Shown: positions 32,818 to 45,369 of the stretch, piece by piece
How positions within the stretch are numbered: position 1 is the first letter of the stretch
How the letters are laid out: each line of letters opens with the position of its first letter
Origin: Amphiura filiformis
Lineage: Eukaryota > Echinodermata > Ophiuroidea > Amphilepidida > Amphiuridae
DNA length: 64,000 nucleotides
Reading direction: 5' to 3'
NCBI RefSeq assembly: GCF_039555335.1
Contig: NC_092640.1
Location: 34,031,887-34,095,886, forward strand
Notes under the pieces: generated by a model
The model's database searches: none
What the model was told of the DNA's origin: nothing
What the model saw: only the letters and a program-made list of their open reading frames with translations
Program-made: the position numbers and the translations under genes

Positions 32818-32969
32818 ACATAGTAATAATTATATGATTATATAAATCAAAATAATTTGTACACTGCACACAAATTTTATTTGAAAAGAATTACATGTAC
32901 TGGTCACAAATTATGTAAACAGTAAATTTATATAATGCAGAACCTCATATATGTTGCTGTGCGATTACT

Positions 32970-33722
32970 CTCTATTCCCCATTCCAGAAAAATACAGAAC
33001 TAATTTTTTCGGATTAAAAAAATATTATCCAGTTTTGCCAAATGTAACATAGCTAAATCCTAATCCTTTAGTTAGTCCTAACTGGCAATATAAGTCAAAG
33101 TTTAATATTTTTGCAATTTGTCCCAAAACATGCAATTTTGCATGTTTTCTTACAATTATTGTAGTCACAAAATTGTAAGTCTTGGCACAAGTCTAAGCAT
33201 ACAAAATCTTGAGTGTAGGGTAAGAGTTAGCTCTTAATTTTAATATTAGGCCAAAAAAATAAAGGTTTGTCTGCTCACGAGTGGTTTGAAAACAAATGCG
33301 AAATGTTTTTATTCCTGACTTCGTATTTTTATGGTATTTTGAAGGAAAAAATCTGATTTTCGCTGAATTTTTCCGAAATTTTTTTTTTTGGCCTTATATG
33401 TTATTTTTGCTAATTGGTTACGAAAAAGATTGAAAAATGTGTTTTCCAAAAATTAGAATCAATACATAACTTGAAATTAGCCTTTAGCCAAGTCTTTGGG
33501 CTTGATTGTCGACACAGAATAAGAAAATGTTTGAAAAACGCCCCAAAAATGCATGTTTTTGGTCCTTGTTTCCCAATATTGACCAAATATTAAAATTTTA
33601 CTTTCATTGCTGGTTAGGACTAACTAAAGGATTAGGATTTAGCCATGTTTCATGGATAATTTTCAGGATAATATTTTTTTAATTAAAAAAAATTGTTCTG
33701 TACTTTTCTTGAATGAGGAGTA
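32970..33722. mobile_element. 750-bp palindrome
   Basis: CTAAATCCTAATCCTTTAGT near 33051 pairs with ACTAAAGGATTAGGATTTAG near 33623. The arms continue outward to ATTCCAGAAAAATACAGAAC and its imperfect partner near 33700. No coding content. Confidence 0.8.
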
Positions 33723-34054
33723 GTATGCTGTTTCAATGATATATTTTTTAACGAATTCACTTTGCAGAAACCAGTACCGTAAAAACTCAATAATTAGCAG
33801 ATGTGCTTACTATATCGAGCACTTTTGAAAACATGAAATTGTACGAAAGTCAGTCCTGCATTTTACCAACTGAGCTAATGGGGTTGAGACACACATTTGC
33901 AGGTTTTAATACTTGTTCGTATATTAAACTATGTGAATCGATGAATTGCTCAAAACCCTTTACACTTTTGTGGATGAGGCTCTTCATGTTAGCATGTTTT
34001 ATAAGCGCTCTAAGTTTTTACGGTATGAAGGTGGATGAAAAACAACAACATTAT

Positions 34055-34322
34055 CATATTACGAGGACATGTTCTTAAAATTTATACCCCGAAGAGCCAG
34101 TATCGGGATAATAAATTTTCTTTTCCTGATCTTATTTTCACATAACAGGACAGGGCTCCAACCAGAGCTCCAACCAAGACATGTGTATAATAACCCTTGC
34201 CCTTGTCTACCCTGCTGACAGTGGTATTTGAAAATAAGATCAGGTCGATCGAAAGAAAATTTATTTCCCCGATACTGGCTATTTGGGGGTAAAAGATTTT
34301 AAGGGCATGTCCATGTAATGAT
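34055..34322. mobile_element. Palindromic MITE
   Basis: Arms: GGACATGTTCTTAAAATTTA and AGAGCCAGTATCGGG pair with CCCGATACTGGCTATT and TTAAGGGCATGTCC. The inner stem GAAAATAAGATCAGG also pairs. Confidence 0.75.
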
Positions 34323-34341
34323 TAATAACTTTATGACTCAT

Positions 34342-34705
34342 TCAGCATTTTTCTATTGGAATGTCGGCTTTTATCCGGTTTGGGGATTAAAGATTACCAG
34401 TAGAAAATGGTGTCCTCCGGTATTTGGCAAATTTTCTCTGCTCTTTCGCTGGCATTTATGCTAATAAACTAGGATTTTTTCCGGAGATGAAAGCCGGCTT
34501 TCGTCAATAGAAAACCATGCACAGCTTCCATATTCCGGTTTGCTACAGTGCAGTGGAGTACTGGAGAACCGGCAAATATGCAAATGACATCAGCGGCATG
34601 CGGTGTTTAGCGCAGTAGAAAATCACGGTGAACAGGAATATTCCGGTTTAATCTCTAACCAGAATGATTCTTTATTATACCGTAAGTTCAATAGAAAAAC
34701 GCTGA
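34342..34705. mobile_element. MITE with TCAGCATTTTTCTATTG ends
   Basis: TCAGCATTTTTCTATTGGAA at the left pairs with TTCAATAGAAAAACGCTGA at the right. Several internal CAGTAGAAAA / CAATAGAAAA words and CCGGTTT words repeat in both orientations. Confidence 0.75.
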
Positions 34706-36106
34706 TTGTAAAGACCAATTAAAAATGCTATGGCCTCTTCCTATAGGGATTCAAATGTTTTGAAACAAAATCAAGGGTCAGAATTTTGTTGATTACTCCG
34801 AGAACCCAGAGAGATTCTTCTGAGAGATCTGTTCCAAAAACTCAATAGGGTTCATGTAGTGACTGCCAAAATTCTACCCCTAGATGTCATGGAAGTTGAA
34901 AGGTCACCAGCTTGAAAGTGAAACAGACTGGGAAATTGTCAGGCATATTGTGCAGGTCTAATATATCATAATGTGCTTTTTATTCTGCCATATCGTTTAT
35001 TGCTTGTGGACATTCTCCCATCTCCTTCATTTCCAATTTGGTATTATTAGTGACCACGACTACTCAAGCATTGTCAAGTATTAAACAACTATTATTTAGC
35101 TCCAGGCAAATATAGTGGCATGCTTTGGTTTATGTAACCAAAACTCAAGTTAGTATCTTAGACTAAATAAGATAGAACCTTCCAAAATTGTAGATATGTT
35201 TTGTAGCTTAAGTTTGTAAAGCTCATGTTCATTTTAGTAATTTCATAATACTTGCTTCAATGCTCGAGCAGTTTCGGACCTATTGTTAGTGGGTTAGGGG
35301 CAAGTCTATGTGTGGTCCTTTGACATCATGATGAAAGTCAAAACTACTATATAGCTCATCAGGTGGTCGCACAAGACCCTTCGCCAACTATATGAATTAA
35401 ACAATATGAATTGAACACAAAGGAAGTTTCAAATCTTGTTAATAATATTAGAAGTGAATATATCAATAACCAGTGCTCGAAATAAGGATTTCTCATTTTG
35501 TACCTCAACTTTCAAGTTGGAGTGCCATTCATCCAATATTTAAGTATTAAACCACCATAGTTTATTACTTACTTATGTAATCTGTTTTGCAAGTTATATC
35601 ATGATATGCAATTTTTGAGGTGCAAATTACGATACAGCTTATTTCGAGGGCGGCTGATATTAAACAAAGAGTTAACAAAACATTCATATTAGAAAATACA
35701 AATTCTTGGTGAAGTTGTACAAATGTACAATAATGCAAAAATAAGATCTATCAAAACAGCATGCATTTAAATCATAAAATTGTTAAATTTTAAATCTGAA
35801 AGTGTAATATTAAAGCAATTTAGGTATTATTCACTTACAACTGATCAGTAATTGCTTTAAACAAGAAAAGATCCTAGAACTAGGAACTAGGACAATACGA
35901 TTTTTATGTTTCCCAGTTATGCACAACATGATTAAGAGTCGAGATACGCATAATGTGCATTACTAATCAGTTTTTATTTCCTAGGCTCAGTTATCCAATA
36001 CAAAATGTAGCAAATGGTCTGTAATAAAAAGAGTTTGATCCAGTGAAGGTATTTCTTGTTTGTGATTTTTTTGTCATGTTGGAAATTTCATTTTAAAGTA
36101 AAACAT
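34706..36106. other. Unannotated AT-rich stretch
   Basis: No exon, repeat or inverted structure is supported over 1.4 kb. Confidence 0.5.
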
Positions 36107-36399
36107 TTTGGCCGGTATTCACAAAAGAAGACTAACTTTAGTCCTGGATTATCGCTAGTCCGGGACTAGTTAGTCCTGGTCTAAGGATGATCCACGGACC
36201 AGGACTAATTGGTATTCACAAAAGCTGGACTAACAAGTCCAGGCCTAACTCGCGATCTGAAAGTTAATCCGCGGACTAACTTTTCAGATTGCGCGTTAGG
36301 GCCTGGACTAACGCGAATCTAAAGGTCAATCCACGGACTAATTGAACTGCACATGCGCAACAGCGTCGTCAGAGGCCACACATCATCGATCGCGGTTTT

Positions 36400-38177
36400 T
36401 TTTTATGGTAGCTCCATAAGGATGTAACAAGAAATCAATCTTGAAACACCCTGTTTACTGTTATACATTAACACATATTTATTTATGTGTTTATATATAT
36501 TTATGTGTTTTCTTTCTTTATAGGCTATTTTCTTTTTAATTTAAAGTAGGCCAACGGGATTTTGAAAGAACGGCTGCCAAAACAAATACTGAGTTACATT
36601 AAACAAGTAAAGGTAGGCCCTGCGTTTATACAGTAGACCTAGTGCCTATTTAGTAGCATGGATAGTAATAGTAGGCTTTATATAGCGTATATAAAAGTGA
36701 AGGGCGGAGGGGCAGTAACAGGGGAGTTATTGCCAGAAAGAGCGGATCCAGGTTTGACAAATTTTACCTGCTCGTGCTTCGCTCACCCCAATTTTCACGG
36801 CAAATTCGACTATATTGGCAATGCTGAGATGAGCTCGAGGGATATGATCGATCAAAGTTGTAAAATTTTGCAACAGTTTTATCAAAATTGCCTGGTCAAA
36901 GTGAAAACATTCACCTTTTTGAATATTTTGTGAACATTTCAGAGCAAAAACACCTTCTTAAATCGATTTCGCGAAACCCTCGCATGCTTTTTTGGACAGG
37001 AACACGTAGGGCCTACAACTAGTCCCGAAACCGAGTTAAAATAAGCATTTCGAGCAATATTGCGTGCATGATAAATAATTGGATATACATTATGCACATT
37101 TATTTTACTTGATTTAGACGATGAACACCTTTTTGCACCATTCTGCGAATTTGTTTTGAAAAATGAAACTTGTTTGTGCGTCCCAGAAATCATCCCATAG
37201 GCCTATTTTACAAAATTTCCGACGAGCATTAATAACGGCAGATAATCATACACGACGTACAGGGACCGTGGGAACTGGATTCGCTCCTGGTTATTGCCCG
37301 TAATGTATAGTCTACTGCAGGCAGTGCCGCCGACAAGGAGGGTTAAGGGGGTGGGGTGGGTGTTACCCCCGGGCCCGGGGTCCTAGGGGGCCCCGTAAAA
37401 AATAAAGAAAGCATACCTTAAGGGTGGTCTTAACCCTGGAATTATGGAAACTTTCGGGCTTCATAACTGCTAAATTATTAGTCTAAAGAATATAAAAGTA
37501 TATATTTTTAGAATGGAAATGACTTGATGAATTCATCTGTGAGGTCAAATTTGGGCCAAAATGCTCATTTTTAGAGAAAATCCCAAAAAACGGGTTTTTT
37601 GGCCCAATTTTTTAGGTGCAGCGTAACAAAAAAATTGTTTGGCCAAAAACATTTTTTTATTAATTTTTAAAAACAAGAACTGCGTATGTCGAAAATAGAT
37701 GTTTTGTTTTGCAATGATGAGTTCAAAAACTTTCTGATAAATAGAAATTCAGCAAAAAAGGTTGTTTTGAAATATAGGGACAGAACACTTCTGTCAATTT
37801 TGTCATACGTCAAATAACGACTCCTCGGTAATATTCATAAACGTGAAATATATTAAATTAATATTATATGTTACCCAACTTACCAAAATTTAAATGACCA
37901 TAAACACACACCCACACATAAGTTATTGTGGTTTTCATTTTTTTCTCTTAATTTTTTTATTATTATTTTTTTCTCTCTGTTTTTTAACATGTTTACCAGG
38001 AACATCAATATCTTAAATTTTACAGGAATGTCTCTAAGTATCGATTTTGCGGATGATAAATGTATCAATATAAGGTCACTGTGGGGCAAAACTTTAAAAT
38101 AGCCCCATCATGTTGTTATGTATCTCAAATTGTTCCACTCATCACAGGGAATAAAAAAGTCAATGGTCATATTCTTC
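36400..38177. other. Interior of the candidate large element, unannotated
   Basis: A fragment of a CAGTG-CCGCC type element with GGGCCCGGGG words lies near 37320-37400. At 37430-37510, words such as CTGCTAAATTATTAGTCTAA recur at 55685-55735. A plus-strand frame at 36658-36933 has no recognised domain. Confidence 0.4.
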
Positions 38178-38182
38178 TTAGT

Positions 38183-39921
38183 GACAGGGTTTGAGGTTTG
38201 AGGACGGTTTTACTGCCAAAATGGGGGAAAAATGAAGTTCATGTTATCATAACATTATACATGTTTTCTGGACTAGAATTTTGTGCTGAGTCCATTTCTG
38301 AAGTTTTTAATACACAGGCTATCACCATTTTAAAGATATGTAACAAATTCTAAGCGCATGTTGTTTTTACGAAGAACGTTAACCAATCTTGGGAGTCGAC
38401 TTGGAACATAACTGTATTTTAAAAAAGTTACAGAGCATTATTACTTCAGTTAAAGTTGTTTTGAATCTATAAATATGTTAAACAAACTATAAAGACTGCT
38501 TAAACACTGTTCTCATGTATGAAAATGAAATGATGTTGGTACTGAGGCCCCTGTATTCCTATATATTTAGTAAACATAAAGCGGTCAGGTTTGGTGTCAA
38601 GACAATAAATCTATTGATGTCTAAACTCATAAAGAAATGATGTTCTTAAAGTGTTAATGTATAACTGATTACCTTTACACAATCTTAAAATGTTTATACT
38701 GAAGCATAGCACTTCATTCACCCCTGACATCAGAAATGGCTTGTTGATAGCGCAACTGAATATTGTGTGATCTAGCGGCACGGGCTGCATCAACTTTATT
38801 TTCTGATAAGTGGTTGATGTGATGAGCTGGTACAGAACTAAAGTTCTCTTCACCATACCACTTGACTATTACTTGATTCTGTTTCAGTTTTCTCAGGATA
38901 GAACTTCTCAGATGTTCAGGTAATGACTTTAGCTGGATACCAGAAGCAACCATGCTTTGCCCATACTACATCTCCCGGTGTGAAAGATTCTTCATCATCG
39001 GTGGTTGTATTATCATCAGATCATCCCTTTATAATTACATATTTGAGGGCACAACATGAAAGGCATTGACTGCTCTTCCTGGAATAAATTTTATGGGTGT
39101 GACCTTTGGGTTTAAGGGGTTGATACATCAGAAAAATGGCGTGAGCCTCAAAATGGGGCAAAATCTGAGTCGTAAAAAAAATTATTTTGAAAAAAAGTAT
39201 ACATGGCATCATTCCACAAATCTAATCGATTGTGGGGATTGGTAGAGTGCACAATCGATCAACTTTTCAGAGCTGTACCTCCATAAGTTTTTCCGAAATA
39301 ATTTTTTTTACAATTTGCCATATTTTTTTCACGCTTAGGGGTAGGGATAACATTTTTGCAATTGTCTTCAATTTTTCTTTTTTGAAGGAAGTTAAAATTA
39401 TTATCAGTGTGTGGCAAATTGAAATATCATTAAAATGAGGGGTTAATGAGGTCTCTAGCCCCTTTAGATCAAATTTTATGGCGAAACTAAGATACAAATC
39501 TCTCGAAAATGACCTTTTTTGGGCTTCGTTTTTTCACTTTCAAGTTCAACTTTATCCGGTATGGTATACAAAGTAAGCAATGAAATTAATTAAAACAGTT
39601 TTATTTGAACAAATAAACCATCAGGTAATACAAAATAACAGAGAAAGACAACATTTATCTATATAGTAGAAAATATTAGGGATTAAAATTAATGGTGAAT
39701 TTTTTTCACCTAAAACTGGTCATTTTCAGTAAAAAATGGCCATAAATCCATGTTTAACCCCAAAACGACTAAAGATACAGTATTCTAAGTTAGAAAAATT
39801 GAAAATTCAGACATTTTTACCTTAGAAATACTATATATGCTCATTTTAGAAGTATTCTTCACACCTAAATATTTTTTCACACATTTGGCAGTGAAACCGT
39901 CCTCAAACCTCGAACCCTGTC
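38183..39921. mobile_element. 1.74-kb TIR element carrying a PWWP-like gene fragment
   Basis: Ends GACAGGGTTTGAGGTTTGAG and CTCAAACCTCGAACCCTGTC are inverted for about 38 bases, including GGACGGTTT(T)ACTGCCAAA. TTAGT lies directly on both sides (38178-38182, 39922-39926). Removing the element restores a continuous copy of a repeat found at 40530-40600 (reverse) and 15709 onwards, in which TTAGTTCAGG is uninterrupted. So this is a real insertion with a 5-bp duplication. I cannot assign a superfamily. The inside holds the PWWP-like fragment on the minus strand and no recognised transposase. Confidence 0.85.
38714..39020 (-). pseudogene. PWWP-like domain fragment with a frameshift
   Basis: From 39020 downward one frame reads an acidic lead (DDNTTTDDEES) and then FTPGDVVWAKHGCFWYPAKV, the characteristic start of a PWWP domain (GD.VWAK..G.PWWPA.V). 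It hits TGA at 38916-38918. The next frame takes over at once with PEHLRSSILRKLKQ, VIVKWYGEENFSSVPAHHI and an arginine/alanine-rich helix (AARAARSHN), the usual PWWP continuation (strand W.G...F..V, then helix). A one-base change near 38919-38930 thus breaks the domain. PWWP domains bind methylated histone tails and DNA in chromatin proteins. It lies wholly within the TIR element 38183-39921, which suggests capture of a host gene piece, although the domain could be an old part of the element's own proteins. Confidence 0.65.
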
Positions 39922-39966
39922 TTAGTTCAGGAGTTATAAGGTCAGATAGGTCAAATTACTCCCTTA

Positions 39967-40240
39967 GGGACCGTTCACAAACAATTGTAAGGGGGGGCTG
40001 ATGCAAAAAGGGGGGCCCTGAAAATGTTTGACCCTCCTAAGGGGGGGGCTGAAAAAAATGACCACAAATTTTCCTGGAAAATTGAGTTATATGCTTTTCT
40101 ATGGTTTACCCATAATTTTCATGTCAAAAAAGGGGGGCCCTGAAATTTTCGAGGTCTGTAAAGGGGGGGCCCCGAAAAATTTTCGCGATAATTTTTTTTT
40201 GCATCAGGCCCCCCCCTTACAAGTGTTTGTGAACGGTCCC
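39967..40240. mobile_element. TTA-flanked MITE (PIF/Harbinger-like)
   Basis: GGGACCGTTCACAAACA and TGTTTGTGAACGGTCCC are perfect inverted ends. TTA flanks both sides (39964-39966, 40241-40243). The 3-bp TWA duplication and GGG start fit PIF/Harbinger. The interior has repeated AGGGGGGGC words. It sits in the same older repeat as the neighbouring element 38183-39921. Confidence 0.85.
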
Positions 40241-41276
40241 TTATTATAGGAAATCTCAAACATATACTTAATTCACAATTTTGGTACAAATTTTCATAGT
40301 CATGTCCCGTTCAGAGTTTATGCAGTCAAAGTCAAATAGAATGTGCATGCATAACCTTTGACTTATCATGTGATTTCATCTATTCTGAGGTTATACATTT
40401 CTCAAACGAATTGTTTTCCTATACTATTTTGTTTGCCCAGAGGAGTTATTTTGAGACAAGTTGTGATTAAATCGGTGCACTTTGAAAATTTGGCGACTGT
40501 GCATGTGATATTTGACCTTTGACCTATTTTACTCTATAACTCCTGAACTAACCATTAGTTCGGAATGACAGTTGACTTTTTTATTCCAAGCAATGAGAGG
40601 AACAAACAATTTGAGGGATGGATTGCAACATGAAATAACAAATTTGAAATTTTGGCCCCATGAACCTTCGACCCCTCATGGGAAGCACACGGGGCATAAA
40701 AAATGGAGAACCAATTCTAGTCTTATCAGTTGAGGCATAAGGATGCAAAAAAACATTGGTTCCACTAATCATAATGTAGCAAAACTAGATCCCAAATATT
40801 ACCCAATAGCGCCCTGTACTACCATGGCGAAAACAGACAAAATGTTCACTGAGTAACTACACTGCATTTTGGGCAGCTAAAGATTAATAAACAAATGTCA
40901 ACAAGAACAGAGGTTACGGTTATCTGCTTTGGCTTAATAACTAACAAGATCAATAATAACAACTTCAAACTTTAATCTGCCACCATAGAAAGTTGCATTA
41001 AAATATACAAATTCAAATTGTATTAATAATTAAATAACAAACATTTTTCACCCACTTGATATGAAGAGGCATGATTATGCTGATTTACTGGAATGGTCCA
41101 GAAAAATGTTCACTGCAACTTTGCAATCTATATCAAATTTAGTGGTTCTTCATCATTTTATGTATCATTTTTACATTGATTTCCTTTAAAAACATTCACA
41201 GAAGAGATCTTGCACAAACATCTTTAGTCATCCAACTGGTGGTGTTAAATGTTACTACTCATCATGCTTGAAGATA
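40241..41276. other. Repeat fragments and AT-rich sequence
   Basis: 40370-40610 carries pieces of the repeat seen at 15709-16285 and 16570 (CTATAACTCCTGAACTAA, CAATGAGAGGAAC). The rest would be the 3' exon of the proposed minus-strand transcript, if real. Confidence 0.4.
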
Positions 41277-41277
41277 C
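41200..41277 (-). ncRNA. Possible last exon of a minus-strand spliced transcript
   Basis: The minus strand has an excellent acceptor (TTTCTTTCTTTCCTGTTACAG) ending at 41278. The downstream extent is unknown, and the lower coordinate given is arbitrary. Frames are short. It would follow the exon at 42505-42570. Confidence 0.3.
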
Positions 41278-41633
41278 CTGTAACAGGAAAGAAAGAAATA
41301 GAGTAGTTAAAAACTCATACTATTGGGGCTCTTTCTAAACAGGACAAATTTCAGGCCCAAAATTTCACTGACATTATGATAAATATATGAGTTTTCTTCT
41401 GGTACCAAATCTCTATTTTGATAGGATAAAGTGGGAGGGGAAATGAAGCTGTCAATCTGGCTATGTACACCCCTTTAAATAAAGTGAGTCATCACTTGGG
41501 ATTTTGAGAATAAACCTGAAGTTGGAGTCATTTGGGATTTAAAAATTGAGTCAAGTGACAAATCCCAAAATGATGAGTCGAGTCCGAGTTGAGTCGTTAC
41601 AAGTCTCTGGGAATTACAACATGTTACAATCAG

Positions 41634-42346
41634 CGTGTTTATACTGAGCGTACGGCTTTTTGACCCGCTATTTTCCGGGCACAAAATACCGATCATAATC
41701 CGGCCACCGTTACCCAGCTTGTTTCTACTGAGACCAGAAAGACGTGTCTCGCACGATGCACGGCATTTTTTTCCTGTAAACCGGAAGTACGGAAAACATA
41801 TTTGACGGTTGTATCAAAAATTTAAATATCTACGCATGGCAGCTCATGGCATTTAGTGTTTTCGTAAAATACAAATTGCATTAATTTACCAGTGGATCTA
41901 GTAATTGGCTATTATGATAATTAATTTACAGCCAAAATATAACCAACTCATTAACTATAAAGAAGTAGGCCTAGACTAAGTAAAGTCATATCCATTTTAC
42001 TTCATCAAGTTCATGCGAGTCACACATCATGCCAGTGTATATAATATCAGAAAGAAGGAACCTACTACATTATAGGCCTAGGCTAGACTATACAAGTAGA
42101 ATATAAATCGCGTTATTTTTGCAACATGCACGCATGACCTCGACCCGCAACCCGATCACACGGCTCGCTTCTACTGCGCGGATTACACGCTTTGATTCGG
42201 CATGATCCACCTCAAGAGGTGGATCACGAAAGGCGAGCACATGACCCGGCAACCGATTACCCAGATCGTTTCTACTGGGCTTGTTACCCGGTATGACCCG
42301 GCACGGCACGGCATGGCACGGAATTTGGCCCTCAGTAGAAACACAC
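41634..42346. mobile_element. Element with GTGTTT(C/A)TACTGAG ends
   Basis: CGTGTTTATACTGAGCG at the left and CTCAGTAGAAACAC at the right form the inverted ends. Further (G)TTTCTACTG words occur inside (about 41723, 42168, 42269), with CCGG(C/A)A words. Target duplication not clear. Confidence 0.55.
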
Positions 42347-42504
42347 AGAATGTGATTGTAGGTTTCAATTCATGTAAATTTCAAGTTTTCTCAAAACTTA
42401 CTATGAAATTGAAAGAATTTACATCTCATTAAAATATCAACATTTCATGGATTTTATGGTTCTTACAAGTAACATTGATATTAAACATGTTAAAAGAAAC
42501 TCAC

Positions 42505-42570
42505 CATTTATAGATTTAGGCTAAGGCTGTAATTTCTTGCTTTCTGTTCAACCAATGTCTCACGGCACAT
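42505..42570 (-). ncRNA. Small exon with strong splice sites, minus strand
   Basis: The acceptor TTTTCAGTTGTTTCAG and the donor AATG/GTGAGT enclose 66 bases. In one frame it reads MCRETLVEQKARNYSLSLNL and stops just before the donor. It could be the end of a coding sequence, a 20-codon small frame, or an untranslated exon. A duplicate lies at 43251-43345. Confidence 0.4.
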
Positions 42571-43250
42571 CTGAAACAACTGAAAACAAAATAGCAACAT
42601 TTTAGAAATAGGTATCATCTTCAAACATTTTGAACACAAAATTAACATTTTTCCTGTGATGAAAACCAAGTTTCAAACAGTTTGTCATGAAATTTAACTT
42701 GGAATTCAGACATGTTATTATAAAAGTTTATAACCAAATAACCAGTATATCATCATGGTATTACCAAGCCCAATCTTAAATATTGGGCTAAGCCATAGGG
42801 CAAAGTCCACACACCACCTGTTGAAGATTTAGAAATATCTTCCACAGGGGGAGTATGAATTTCAAATGGAATTAGCACATTAACCAACACTATTTGACAC
42901 TCACTCTCCTTCTAGATTCATACTGACTCAAATGGAATTCAAATGGAGCTGCCTAATGTGTTAATTCCATTTGAAAATCTTCCACAGGGGCAGTGTGGAT
43001 TTTAAATGGAATAGCCCAATATTACTGTGGGTGGGGTGTGTATGCTCACAGGTGATGTTGAAAAGGTGACTATGCTGGTATGGGGTGGGCATTTGGAGTG
43101 GGGTGTGTCTTAGTGGACTGTGCATGAGTCTATATATGTTGGTTTCAAATCATGCAAATTTCCAGATTTCTCAAAATTTAAAGAATTGACATCCTTTTAT
43201 CATGTTTCCATTGTTCTTACATTGTATTAAACATGTTAAAAAAGACTCAC

Positions 43251-43345
43251 CATTTATAGATTTAGGTTACGGCTCAGGCCGTAATTTCCAGTTTTCAGTG
43301 CAACCAAACCAATGTAGCTTTCAGTACAACCGATGTCTTACACCT
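43251..43345 (-). ncRNA. Duplicate of the exon at 42505-42570
   Basis: It has the same acceptor (GTTGTTTCAG) and donor (AAATG/GTGAGT). The interior is about 29 bases longer and its frame stops early, so any coding role is unlikely in this copy. Confidence 0.35.
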
Positions 43346-43683
43346 CTGAAACAACTGAAAACAAGAAAAGTAAAATAGATACCATCAAATATTTGAACAT
43401 TTGTCCTATCATGAAAACTTACTTGGTAGCACTAGCAAGTTTTATACTGCTTTTCCATGAAATTGAACTTGTAATTGAGACATTTTGTTATTGTAAGTTG
43501 AAATTTAACCAAATTACCAGTAATATTGGGCTAAGCCATTTAAAGTCCACACTCCCCCTGTAAAAGATTTTGAAAAATTGAAACTCGCACTCCCTCAGAT
43601 GCTGAATCTTTATCAGAGGGTGTATGGAATTCAATGGAGCTGCCTAATGCACTCATTCTATTTAAAATTCATACTCTCCTTGT

Positions 43684-43907
43684 CAGTGGCGGCGCTACGG
43701 GTAGGGGGGTGGCAAGGGGGGAATTAGCCCCCCCCCCCAATATTTTCTTGCCCCCCGCTTTTGAGGCAAAACCACCAAAATCACGTAAATTCCACTTTTT
43801 TATGCGGCAATTTTATGCTAAAATTTGCCAATTTTTCCCCTGAAATTCACTTTGCCCCCCCCCCCCCCCATGCTCCCCTGCAAAAAAAATTCCTGGCGCC
43901 GCCACTG
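43684..43907. mobile_element. CAGTGGCGG-type (hAT-like) MITE, copy 2
   Basis: Ends CAGTGGCGGCGCTACGGGTA and TTCCTGGCGCCGCCACTG. A perfect 8-bp duplication CTCCTTGT lies at 43676-43683 and 43908-43915. Internal poly-C/poly-G tracts. No coding capacity. Confidence 0.9.
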
Positions 43908-43915
43908 CTCCTTGT

Positions 43916-45030
43916 GGAAAATATTTGTAACATCCACAGGGGTCATGTGGATCTTAAATGAAAACACACATTAAATTCACGAATTTTTAACCATGTCCCT
44001 GCTAAATGTATTTAGTACACCCACTTTTATACACCCCAACCCCTGCATACCAATGCAATGGGCATTATGTTATGTCAAGTCCCCTACATGAGGTATGCCC
44101 CCAGCCCAGCATGCCGGCCACTAGGTTACATATCATTCTTGTTGTGCTATCCCCGGGTATGTGTGTATCTGAAAGTGGGGGTGCACTCACACGTGTGTGC
44201 AAGTTATTTTGGGTACCGGTACCGCCAGTATGCATTTATTGTGGGTATGCACTCGAAGTTATTGTGGGTATACACTTGCGTGCGCAAAGTTATTGTGGGT
44301 ACGCACTCGTGTGCGCACCCCTACGTGCGAGTATGTACAAGCGTGTGTGAGCGTAATTACACACGAACCTCATATTAGGCCATTTTAACCTCAAAAGTGC
44401 AAATTTGTGCGAATTTATTCCACCAAATATGCTAGATTCACTATACTTCAAGAAATTTGAATCTGCCACTACGAAATCCAGCAGAATCTTCAGCGGTCTG
44501 AGATTTGGCACTGTTTTAGCATAAACAAGGCTCTGATTGGCCAAATCAATCATTTAATACATCAACACCTCATTCGCCAGTCAAGCAAGGTAACAAGTCA
44601 TGACCTCATGTAGTCTATCTTGTGTGCAATCTTAATCCCGCTGGATGTTTACACAAACGTAGAAGGGCTATTTGTCCATACGCTGGTGACTAAACCGCGT
44701 GAATGCATTGATTCGAGTCTGCCACCACTAAATCCAACATGGCATAAGCCTAAACTTGAGATGAAACACAGTATAGTTCTTTTTACGGGAACTTGAGATT
44801 ATCAGCAAGAGCACTCGGACACCGCTGAAGGCAGCTAGCTGTTTCGTATGTGCATCTATGCAGCGTCTTTAAGCATGTGCGTGTGTACGCCAGCTGCACT
44901 TTGAGCAAACACTTTCGATTTGTAGCTGCGCCCAATGAAATGGGCACTTACGTCACTGCCACATCAGGGTGGATAAAGCCTGGGTGATCACTACTGTACC
45001 AGGACTGCTTTATATGGCTTAATCCAGTTA
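43916..45030. other. Unannotated stretch with short tandem words
   Basis: GTTATTGTGGGTA(T/C)(G/A)CACT recurs three times at 44232-44310. 44829-44968 is similar to 51295-51450 (GCGTCTTTAAG, GTACGCCAGC, GTCACTGCC), an unassigned dispersed repeat. Confidence 0.5.
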
Positions 45031-45369
45031 AGCCCGGTCCTGACTCCACATCGCAGCGCGATGCTATAAAAACTTTAATCCGAGCCAGGTGTTTACGAGC
45101 TCAGCGGTGAAAATTCTCATCGCGCTGTGGAACTTTCGGTCTACGATGGAGTTGAACAATGCGATATCGCAGCCGTGCACGCTTTTGATTGGCTGCTGGA
45201 AAATTAAGGTTGGTAGAATGACCTTAAAAGGAGATGCAGATCCCACATGCTTTTAAAACATCGCAACATCGCGCGATGAAATTAAAATGTACATTTAATT
45301 TCATCGGGCGATGCTGCGATGTTTGGAAAAGCATCGCATCGCGCTGCGAAGTGGAGTCAGGATCGGGCT
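45031..45369. mobile_element. TWA-flanked MITE with AGCCCG ends, copy 1
   Basis: Ends AGCCCGGTCCTGACTCCAC and GTGGAGTCAGGATCGGGCT, with TTA duplicated (45028-45030, 45370-45372). The inside has several GCATCGC / GCGATGC palindromic words. Fits the PIF/Harbinger pattern. Copy 2 lies at 62547-62656. Confidence 0.85.

Larger units (their letters stand above)
42342..43530. repeat. Tandem segmental duplication, about 745-bp offset
   Basis: 42345-42770 and 43130-43520 share a long series of words: TGTAGGTTTCAATTCATG / TGTTGGTTTCAAATCATG, ATTAAACATGTTAAAA, CTCACCATTTATAGATTTAG, CTGAAACAACTGAAAAC, TTGGGCTAAGCCAT. A proposed small minus-strand exon is duplicated with it. Confidence 0.75.
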
